Shown here in pieces: positions 58,092 through 64,000 of a stretch of 64,000 nucleotides of DNA. The stretch spans positions 1,922,001 to 1,986,000 of the forward strand of contig NZ_CP114542.1 in the NCBI RefSeq assembly GCF_027271155.1, written 5' to 3'. A model generated the notes under the pieces. It worked only from the letters and a program-made list of their open reading frames with translations, made no database searches and was not told where the DNA came from. The stretch's first letter is position 1; each line of letters begins with the position of its first letter. Made by a program: the position numbers and the translations under genes. This DNA comes from Brevundimonas subvibrioides. Its GTDB lineage: Bacteria; Pseudomonadota; Alphaproteobacteria; Caulobacterales; Caulobacteraceae.

Positions 58092-59027
58092 ATGCCGCAT
58101 CGTCCCGCCGTCCTGATCATGCAGCCCGCCCTGGGTCTGCTGACACCATTTCTGGAAACCGCCTATCGCGTGTTTCGGCTCTGGGAAGGCCCGCCGGTCG
58201 AGGCCCAGGCTGACATCCAGGCCGTCGTCGTGATCGGCGAAGCGCCGCTGGATACGGCCGTGCTGGAGCGTCTGCCGAACCTGAAGCTCATCGCCTGCTT
58301 CACGTCGGGCTATGACGGCATCGATCTGGACTGGTGCGCCGCGCGAGGCCTGCCGGTCACCCATGCGCCCGCCGTCAATCACGAGGACGTGGCCGATCAT
58401 GCGCTGGGACTGATTCTGGCGGCCCGCCGAAAGATCCTCGCGGGCGACCGCACACTGAGGGACGGCAACTGGCGAATGGAAAGCCGGCTGATGACACCGT
58501 CCATGAAGGGTCAGCGGGTCGGAATTGTCGGCCTGGGCCTGATCGGCGACGCCGTCGCACGCCGGGTGCAGGTGATGGGCTGCGAGGTCGCCTGGTGGGG
58601 GCCACGCGACAAACCCTCGCCCTGGCCCCGCAACGCCAGTCTGCTGGAACTCGCGCGAAACAGCGACATACTGGTCGTCGCCTGCCGGGCTGACGAGACG
58701 AACCGGGGCCTGATCTCGGCCGAGGTGCTCAGGGCGCTTGGCCCGAACGGGCTTCTGGTCAACGTCGCACGGGGACAGATCGTGGACGAGGAGGCCCTGA
58801 TCGCGGCCCTGCGGTCCGGCACCCTGGGTCAGGCGGCGCTGGACGTCTTCGAGACCGAGCCTGTCGATGCGGCGCGCTGGGCCGACGTGCCCAACACCGT
58901 CCTGACGCCGCACACGGCCGGGGCCACGACCGAGGCGGTGCAGGGCATGCTGGGCCTGTTGATGCGCAACCTGGCCGCAGCGGTAGCGGACGAACCCCTG
59001 ATCACGCCGGTCGTCCCGACAGTCTGA
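58092..59027 (+). CDS. D-isomer-specific 2-hydroxyacid dehydrogenase
   Basis: A 311-residue NAD(P)H-dependent reductase. It has the Rossmann motif GLGLIG (147-152) and the catalytic triad R227 (NVARGQ), E256 (FETEP) and H274 (TPHTAG). The closest well-known group is hydroxypyruvate/glyoxylate reductase-like enzymes. The ATG at 58092 is the natural start; the frame is open for much longer upstream because it is antisense to GC-rich genes. Confidence 0.92.
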   Translation: MPHRPAVLIMQPALGLLTPFLETAYRVFRLWEGPPVEAQADIQAVVVIGEAPLDTAVLERLPNLKLIACFTSGYDGIDLDWCAARGLPVTHAPAVNHEDVADHALGLILAARRKILAGDRTLRDGNWRMESRLMTPSMKGQRVGIVGLGLIGDAVARRVQVMGCEVAWWGPRDKPSPWPRNASLLELARNSDILVVACRADETNRGLISAEVLRALGPNGLLVNVARGQIVDEEALIAALRSGTLGQAALDVFETEPVDAARWADVPNTVLTPHTAGATTEAVQGMLGLLMRNLAAAVADEPLITPVVPTV

Positions 59028-59086
59028 CGCCTGTTGCGGAAGGTTGATCGAACGCGCGAGGATAGAGGCCTCATCGGAGCCCGCTC

Positions 59087-59965
59087 TTGACCGACCAGAC
59101 CGACGACATCACGCGCCAGACCGCACCGGACGCCGGATCACAACCGGATCTGACGCTGGAGTGCTTTCCCATGCGTCGCGACCCGCCGCGTCTGGTGCCC
59201 GGTCGGCCCGAACGCGACTGGATGGACGACTTCGCCGGTCGCCACCCGTATCGCTGCCTGCCGCTGACCATGGCCAACACCACCGGGTGGGAATTGCTGT
59301 GTCCGTTCGGTTTCGAGGCCGAGTGGGACGGCCGGATGGGGGCCGATTCGATCCGTTTCCGGCCGGATGCCGGTGCCGCGTTCTTCGACCATTTCGCCGC
59401 CTCGCACTTCACCGAAGGCGTGGTGACCTTCCACACCGGCTGGCTGTTCCGCACGCCGCCCGGCTGGGCATTGCGGGCCTCCGGCGTGCCCAACCGGTTC
59501 AAGCACGGGATCGGCGCGCTGGAGGGACTGACCGAGACGGACTGGCTGCCCTACCCCTTCACGATGAACTGGCGCTTCACGGCGCCGGGGATCGTGCGGT
59601 TCGAGAAGGACGAACCCTTCTGCTTCATTCAACCGGTCGAACACCGCAGGATAGAGGCCTTTCGACCCATCCGCGCCTCGATGGACGAGGACGGCGACCT
59701 GGCGCTGCAGTATCGCAAGTGGATGGAGGTCCGGACCGACTTCAACACGCGCATGGCCAACGGCGACCCGGAGACGATCAAACAGGCCTGGCAGCGGTTT
59801 TACTTCCGCGGCGAGTTCCCTGACCAGATCGCCCAGGCCCCGGCCGCGCATGTGAACAAGCGCCGCCTGTCCCCCCTGCCCGACCATCCGCCGGCGGAGC
59901 CCGCCCCTCCGGCAAAGGCCCACATCGGGTTCAGAACCTGGTCCGCCGTTCCGAAACCCCGATAA
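59087..59965 (+). CDS. DUF6065-type protein of unknown function
   Basis: A 292-residue cytoplasmic protein that fits my recollection of DUF6065 in the lines HPYRCLPLTMANTTGWELLCP and FKHGIGALEG. There are no membrane segments and no visible catalytic motif. The C-terminal tail after about residue 255 is Pro/Ala-rich. The start is TTG, with GGAG 8 bases upstream. It is 59 bp downstream of the 2-hydroxyacid dehydrogenase and may be in its transcript. Confidence 0.75.
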   Translation: MTDQTDDITRQTAPDAGSQPDLTLECFPMRRDPPRLVPGRPERDWMDDFAGRHPYRCLPLTMANTTGWELLCPFGFEAEWDGRMGADSIRFRPDAGAAFFDHFAASHFTEGVVTFHTGWLFRTPPGWALRASGVPNRFKHGIGALEGLTETDWLPYPFTMNWRFTAPGIVRFEKDEPFCFIQPVEHRRIEAFRPIRASMDEDGDLALQYRKWMEVRTDFNTRMANGDPETIKQAWQRFYFRGEFPDQIAQAPAAHVNKRRLSPLPDHPPAEPAPPAKAHIGFRTWSAVPKPR

Positions 59966-59996
59966 CCCCGGCACAACGCCACCTTTTCGGGCTTCC

Positions 59997-60024
59997 AATC
60001 ATATAAGGATATCCTTATATGATT
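59997..60024 (+). promoter_or_regulatory. 28-bp perfect palindrome, operator of the methionine operon
   Basis: The sequence from AATCATATAAGGAT to its exact reverse complement forms a perfect palindrome centred between 60010 and 60011. It ends 5 bases before the ATG of the ArsR-type regulator. It also contains TATGAT (60018-60023), which would place a transcription start at or near the start codon. Binding of the ArsR dimer here would block its own promoter and metF-metH. Confidence 0.8.
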
Positions 60025-60029
60025 TTCCC

Positions 60030-60992
60030 ATGTCCCTGACGGCCGAACATACAATCGAAGCCCTGCGCGCTGCCGGCGAGCCGACGCGGCTGCGCATCCT
60101 GTCGTTGCTGGCGGGAGAGGAGCTGTCGGTGATGGAGCTCAGCCGGGTTCTGGACCAGAGCCAGCCCCGGGTTTCCCGCCACCTGAAACTGATGACGGAC
60201 GCGGGCCTGATCGAGCGGTTTCCCGATGGCGCGAGGGTCTTCTATCGAGTCTCGCACGACGTGGACGCCCGGCGCCTGATCGATACGGTGCTGGACCTGC
60301 TGGACGATGCCGAGGGCGAGGCGGATCACGCCCGCCTGAACGCCGTCCGCGATGAACGCGCGACCGCCGCCGCCGCCTATTTCGAGACTGTGGCCCCCAG
60401 CTGGGACCGCATCCGGTCCCTGTATGTGTCCGAATCGGCGGTCGAGAATGCCATCGCCCGCGCGGCCGGGCCCGGCCCGTTCGACCGCGTCGTCGACCTG
60501 GGCACCGGGTCGGGCCGCATGCTAACCCTGCTTGGCTCCAGGGCGCGCATGTCGATCGGCCTGGATCTGAGCCAGAACATGCTCAACATCGCCCGCGCCA
60601 ATGTGGTCAAGGCGGGCCTGGACAGAGTCGAACTGCGCCACGGCGACATCTTCGCCACCCGTCTGCCCGGCCAGTCCGCCGACCTCGTGCTGGTCCATCA
60701 GGTGCTGCACTATCTGGTCGATCCGGCGGCCGCCGTCGCCGAGGCCGCCCGACTGGTCAGTCCCGGTGGAAAACTTCTGATCGTTGATTTCGCCCCCCAC
60801 GACCTCGAGCAACTGCGCGACGAACATCAGCATCGCCGGCTCGGATTTGCCGACGAGGAGATCGGCCGCTGGCTGGCAGACGCCGGTCTCGACGCCTCCG
60901 CCTCCATCGCCCTGCCGCCCGATACCGCAGGCCTGACCGTCACCATCTGGACCGCGACACGCCCGGCCGCAGCCAAGAGGAGCGTTGCCTGA
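60030..60992 (+). CDS. ArsR-family regulator fused to a SAM-dependent methyltransferase
   Basis: A 320-residue fusion. The N-terminal ArsR/SmtB winged helix is at about residues 8-90 (LRIL, MELSRVLDQSQPRVSRHLKLM), without the metal-binding cysteines of classical ArsR. A methyltransferase domain follows at about 110-320 with motif I VVDLGTGSG (154-162). It is the first gene of an operon with metF and metH and overlaps metF (TGATG). Similar proteins in alphaproteobacteria lie beside metF; a role sensing SAM or S-adenosylhomocysteine is inferred. No Shine-Dalgarno is evident before the ATG. Confidence 0.88.
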   Translation: MSLTAEHTIEALRAAGEPTRLRILSLLAGEELSVMELSRVLDQSQPRVSRHLKLMTDAGLIERFPDGARVFYRVSHDVDARRLIDTVLDLLDDAEGEADHARLNAVRDERATAAAAYFETVAPSWDRIRSLYVSESAVENAIARAAGPGPFDRVVDLGTGSGRMLTLLGSRARMSIGLDLSQNMLNIARANVVKAGLDRVELRHGDIFATRLPGQSADLVLVHQVLHYLVDPAAAVAEAARLVSPGGKLLIVDFAPHDLEQLRDEHQHRRLGFADEEIGRWLADAGLDASASIALPPDTAGLTVTIWTATRPAAAKRSVA

Positions 60993-61960
60993 TGGCCGCC
61001 ACTGCCACATCACTCGCGGACGCCCGCGCCCTGCTACTGTCGCCGCTGGGGCCGGTCGCGCGCGCCGGGAACAACGGCAATCCGGTCCGGGTTTCGTTCG
61101 AGTTCTTCCCGCCCAAGTCCGACGAAGCCGAAGCCACCCTGTGGAAGGCCGTTCGCCGTCTGGAGCCGCTGAACCCCGAATTCGTGTCCGTAACCTATGG
61201 TGCGGGCGGCTCGACGCGCGAGCGCACCCACCGCACCGTCCAGCGGATGCTGACCGAGACGACCCTGAAACCGGCCGCCCACCTGACCTGTGTCGAGGCC
61301 AGCCGCGAGGAGGTCGATCAGGTCATCCAGGACTACAGGGCCATCGGCGTCGACCACATCGTGGCCCTGCGCGGCGATCCACCCGGATCGGCGGTCAGCG
61401 GCGGGTCCGGCATCGGGGGCGTCTATCAGCCCCGCGCCGACGGCTATGCCAACGCCACCGAACTGGCCCGCGCGATCCAGCGCGTCGGCGGGTTCCAGAC
61501 CTCGATCGGCGTCTATCCGGAGAAACACCCCGAAAGCCCGTCGATCGAGCACGACATCGATGTGCTGAAGGCCAAGATCGACGCGGGGGCCACGCGCGCG
61601 CTGAGCCAGTTCTTCTTCGACATCGACGCCTTCCTGCGGTTCCGGGACCGAATCCGCGCTGCGGGTGTGACCATTCCGCTGCTCCCCGGGATCATGCCCG
61701 TGTCGAACTTCGCAGGATTGCAGCGGATGAGCGCGTCATGCGGCGCGGCCATCCCGGCCTGGCTCGCAGCCCATTTCGAAGGTCTGGACGACGATCCCGA
61801 GACGCGAAAACTCCTTGCGGCCTCCGTCGCCGCCGAGACCTGCGCCCGGCTGCAGGAGGAGGGATTTTCGGACTTCCACTTCTACACCCTGAACCGCGCC
61901 GACCTGGTCTATGCGATCTGCCGCGTGCTGGGCGTTCGGGAACAGAAGGCCGCGACATGA
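60992..61960 (+). CDS. metF: 5,10-methylenetetrahydrofolate reductase
   Basis: Flavoenzyme that makes 5-methyl-THF for methionine synthase. The 322 residues contain the TIM-barrel start VSFEFFPPKSDEAE, the phrase EFVSVTYGAGGSTRERT and ALRGDPPG, with GIMPVSNFAGLQRM later. The N-terminal 30 residues are an extension. Its stop overlaps the metH start codon (ATGA). Confidence 0.96.
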   Translation: MAATATSLADARALLLSPLGPVARAGNNGNPVRVSFEFFPPKSDEAEATLWKAVRRLEPLNPEFVSVTYGAGGSTRERTHRTVQRMLTETTLKPAAHLTCVEASREEVDQVIQDYRAIGVDHIVALRGDPPGSAVSGGSGIGGVYQPRADGYANATELARAIQRVGGFQTSIGVYPEKHPESPSIEHDIDVLKAKIDAGATRALSQFFFDIDAFLRFRDRIRAAGVTIPLLPGIMPVSNFAGLQRMSASCGAAIPAWLAAHFEGLDDDPETRKLLAASVAAETCARLQEEGFSDFHFYTLNRADLVYAICRVLGVREQKAAT

Positions 61961-63027
61961 CCGCCCGCGCCGAACGCATCGCTGCCCTCCACGCCGCCGC
62001 CAAGGCACGCATCCTGGTCCTCGACGGATCATGGGGCGTGATGATCCAGCGCGCCGAACTGTCCGAACAGGATTTCCGCGGCGACCGTTTCGCCAGCCAC
62101 AACGGCCAGATGAAGGGCAACAACGACATCCTGTGCATCACCCGCCCGGATGTCATCGCCGACCTGCACGACCAGTATTTCGCCGCCGGCGCGGACATCA
62201 GCGAGACCAACACCTTCTCGGCCACCGTCATCGCCCAGGACGACTATCACCTCGACGCCGATGCGGTCTGGGACATCAATCTGGAAGGCGCGAAGCTGGC
62301 CCGCGCCTCGGCCGACCGCTGGACGGGTAAGGAACCGCACAAGCCGCGTTTCGCCGCCGGCTCGATCGGGCCGCTGAACAAGATGCTGTCGATGTCGTCG
62401 GACGTGAACGATCCCGGCGCGCGGCTGGTGACTTTCGACCAGGTCTATGAGGCCTATCGCCATCAGGTGAAGGCGCTGAACGAGGGCGGGGTCGACCTTT
62501 ATCTGATCGAGACCATCACCGACACGCTGAACTGCAAGGCCGCGATCAAGGCCATCAAGGACCTTGAAGACGAGGGGATGGAGCCCCTGCCCATCTGGAT
62601 CAGCGGCACCATCACCGATCGGTCCGGACGCACCCTGTCGGGCCAGACCGCCGAGGCCTTCTGGAACAGCGTGCGCCACGCCAGGCCCTTCGCCGTCGGT
62701 TTCAACTGCGCCCTGGGAGCCGACCTGATGCGGCCGTTCATCGCCGAGCTGAGCCGGGTGGCCGACACCCTGGTCGCCGCCTATCCCAACGCGGGCCTGC
62801 CCAACGCCATGGGCCAGTATGATGAGGAACCGCATCAGACCGCCCATTTCATCGAGGAATGGGCGGCCTCGGGCCTGGTCAACATCGTCGGCGGCTGCTG
62901 CGGCACGACGCCGGAGCATATCCGGCACACGGCCGAGGCGGTGTCGAAACTGCCGACGCGGGAGATCCCGGAGCGGCCGGTGGCCATGCGGCTGTCGGGG
63001 CTCGAACCGTTCGAGCTGGTGGCGTGA
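61957..63027 (+). CDS. metH: Methionine synthase, homocysteine-methyltransferase piece (split MetH)
   Basis: A 356-residue protein equal to the N-terminal homocysteine-binding barrel of MetH: LDGSWGVMIQ, ETNTFSAT and the three zinc cysteines C251 (GFNCALGA) and C314/C315 (GGCCGTTPEHI). It ends where the pterin-binding domain would begin. Caulobacterales carry MetH as two proteins, so a stop here is expected. The next piece starts only at 63973, after an intervening two-gene module. Confidence 0.93.
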   Translation: MTARAERIAALHAAAKARILVLDGSWGVMIQRAELSEQDFRGDRFASHNGQMKGNNDILCITRPDVIADLHDQYFAAGADISETNTFSATVIAQDDYHLDADAVWDINLEGAKLARASADRWTGKEPHKPRFAAGSIGPLNKMLSMSSDVNDPGARLVTFDQVYEAYRHQVKALNEGGVDLYLIETITDTLNCKAAIKAIKDLEDEGMEPLPIWISGTITDRSGRTLSGQTAEAFWNSVRHARPFAVGFNCALGADLMRPFIAELSRVADTLVAAYPNAGLPNAMGQYDEEPHQTAHFIEEWAASGLVNIVGGCCGTTPEHIRHTAEAVSKLPTREIPERPVAMRLSGLEPFELVA

Positions 63028-63053
63028 CCCCATATACCCCCACCTCGGGCCCA

Positions 63054-63081
63054 TTGACACCCCCCATAGACCCCCTAGATT
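63054..63081 (+). promoter_or_regulatory. Probable promoter of the toxin-antitoxin-like module
   Basis: TTGACA (63054-63059), a 16-bp spacer and TAGATT (63076-63081) form a sigma-70-type promoter 30 bases before the ATG. AGGGAG lies 8-9 bases before that ATG. The gap from the metH stop (83 bp) otherwise holds only C-rich sequence. Confidence 0.5.
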
Positions 63082-63110
63082 CTCCTCTGCTGCTGACAGG
63101 GAGATTTGGC

Positions 63111-63530
63111 ATGGGCGCTCAAGCCGAAACCGCTGTAAAAGACGTCGTCGTCTGGACCAAACACGTCCATGGCGACCGCAGGGTCACCGCGCGTCTTCAG
63201 TCCCTGAAGGGCGGCGAAGACCTGGAACTCGTCGTCGATGGCGTCCGTGGCCTGTGGCGCAAGATGGCCGACGGGGTGGACGGGCGCCCTACGTCCGGCC
63301 TGCGTCCCGTCGGGCGAATGCAGACCTTCTGGAAGGAGTTGTATGCGTCACGTCGGGGGGAAACCGTTGTGATCGAACTTCCCGGCGATGAGGTCGCTGA
63401 CGCGCCGCTGATCTACCCCGCCGATCCCGACCCGAAGGTTCGGGCCGAGGCCTTGCAGGCCCTGTTGACGGCGGGCGGCGGGCACTCCCGCGGCGAACGT
63501 TGGACCCGCGACGAATTGTACGACCTATGA
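63111..63530 (+). CDS. Putative antitoxin partner of the PIN-domain protein
   Basis: A 139-residue protein that is coupled to the PIN toxin by an ATGA overlap. The order (small partner, then PIN toxin) is that of VapBC modules. The sequence (VHGDRRVTARLQSLKGGEDLELVVDGVRGLWRKM, RMQTFWKELYASRRGETVVIEL) is longer than typical VapB and shows no clear AbrB or RHH motif, so I do not assign a family. Function as an antitoxin is inferred from position. Confidence 0.72.
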   Translation: MGAQAETAVKDVVVWTKHVHGDRRVTARLQSLKGGEDLELVVDGVRGLWRKMADGVDGRPTSGLRPVGRMQTFWKELYASRRGETVVIELPGDEVADAPLIYPADPDPKVRAEALQALLTAGGGHSRGERWTRDELYDL

Positions 63531-63973
63531 TTTCCGCCGACACCAACGTCTTCGCCTACCTGTATGACGAAGACAGTCCGCAAAAGCAGGCTGTCGCGAG
63601 AGCTACGGTGGCAGCCCTGGCGGCGAAACAGGGAATCGTTGGCCTTCAGGTCGTCGGTGAACTGAACAACGTCCTGCGCCGCAAGATGGGTAAGACACCT
63701 TCAGAGGCCGCGCAGGCCGGGCGGCGTCTGATCGGGGCATTTTCGGTCTTCCCCCCCACCCGTCAGGCCGCGGTCTGGGCCCTTGAGCAGGCAGGCGCTG
63801 CGACGCTTCAGTACTGGGACGCCCTTCTGCTGGCCTCAGCGCGTCAGGCGGGCGTGGACACGCTTCTGACCGAGGATCTGTCCGACGGGGCCGAGATCAG
63901 CGGCGTCCTCATCATCAATCCGTTCGGCGAGCAGGGTCTGAGTCCGCGAGCGAGACAGGTTCTGGAGTTCTAG
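63527..63973 (+). CDS. PIN-domain ribonuclease, VapC-type toxin
   Basis: A 148-residue PIN domain with the acidic metal-binding quartet: D5 (SADTNVFAY), E45 (VVGELNNVL), D98 (YWDALLLASA) and D117 (TEDLSDG). VapC-type toxins cleave RNA, often tRNA anticodon loops. The start at 63527 overlaps the partner's stop; the stop TAG (63971-63973) shares its G with the start codon of the next metH piece. The module lies inside the metH locus. Confidence 0.88.
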   Translation: MISADTNVFAYLYDEDSPQKQAVARATVAALAAKQGIVGLQVVGELNNVLRRKMGKTPSEAAQAGRRLIGAFSVFPPTRQAAVWALEQAGAATLQYWDALLLASARQAGVDTLLTEDLSDGAEISGVLIINPFGEQGLSPRARQVLEF

Positions 63974-64000
63974 TGCGCCCCACCTTCATCAACGTCGGCG
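63973..64000 (+). CDS. metH: Methionine synthase, pterin/cobalamin piece of MetH (5' end only)
   Basis: Only the first nine codons are in the window. From GTG at 63973 they read VRPTFINVG, which matches the start of the pterin-binding domain of MetH (typically FINVGERTNVTGS). GGAG at 63964-63967, inside the toxin gene, stands 5 bases before this GTG. The rest is outside the window. Confidence 0.72.

Overview
The window is GC-rich, gene-dense chromosomal DNA of an alphaproteobacterium, most likely a member of the Caulobacterales close to Brevundimonas. The reasons are a TipN-like polarity protein, a SigF/NrsF sigma/anti-sigma pair with NrsF's two cysteines, a crtZ-crtW/crtB-crtI-crtY carotenoid cluster, a methionine synthase encoded as separate pieces, and the BolA / J-domain protein / CobS order. 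The genus is inferred from gene content and style, not from a database match.

Layout. 1-90: end of a tRNA-Thr gene and its terminator. 106-5161 (minus): a secreted Gly/Tyr-rich protein, msrB, a secreted S41-type protease, threonine aldolase and an MscS channel. 5275-9543: a cysteine-containing protein of unknown function, a stand-alone ATP-dependent DNA ligase and a hybrid histidine kinase. 9626-14760: bolA, a J-domain protein, ohr, cobS, a small hypothetical gene, a carboxylesterase and a single-domain response regulator. 14732-22376: carotenoid region with a CrtI-superfamily oxidoreductase, type 2 IPP isomerase, crtZ-crtW (plus) and crtY-crtI-crtB (minus, each pair overlapping by 4 bp). Together these could carry GGPP through phytoene, lycopene and beta-carotene to hydroxylated and ketolated products such as astaxanthin; no crtE is present in the window.

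22446-36120: a protein of five tandem PPC-like domains, folD, a LemA-TPM-TPM cassette, an EEP-family hydrolase, a phospholipase D-like protein, a tipN homologue followed by a pyroglutamyl-peptidase-like protein without an evident catalytic cysteine, an MFS transporter, a DUF423 protein and proline iminopeptidase. 36120-37163 is an IS630-type insertion sequence placed exactly in the stop codon of the iminopeptidase. 37266-43281 is the cell-shape cluster mreB-mreC-mreD-mrdA-rodA. 43559-53510: a VTT-domain membrane protein, aspartate aminotransferase, polyprenyl diphosphate synthase, a TrmN6-like methyltransferase, an amidohydrolase, a 2OG-Fe(II) oxygenase, an SDR, sigF-nrsF and ettA. 53589-57965 (minus): opgH/mdoH without opgG, a DUF998 protein, an acyltransferase and a chagasin-like lipoprotein. 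58092-59965: a 2-hydroxyacid dehydrogenase and a DUF6065-type protein.

59997-64000 is the most notable region: a perfect 28-bp palindrome next to the start codon of an ArsR-methyltransferase fusion, followed by metF and the homocysteine-methyltransferase piece of metH. A two-gene PIN toxin-antitoxin-like module then interrupts the pathway before the next piece of metH, whose start codon overlaps the toxin stop codon and runs out of the window. Apart from the insertion sequence and this module the window looks like core chromosome; there is no CRISPR array and no prophage.
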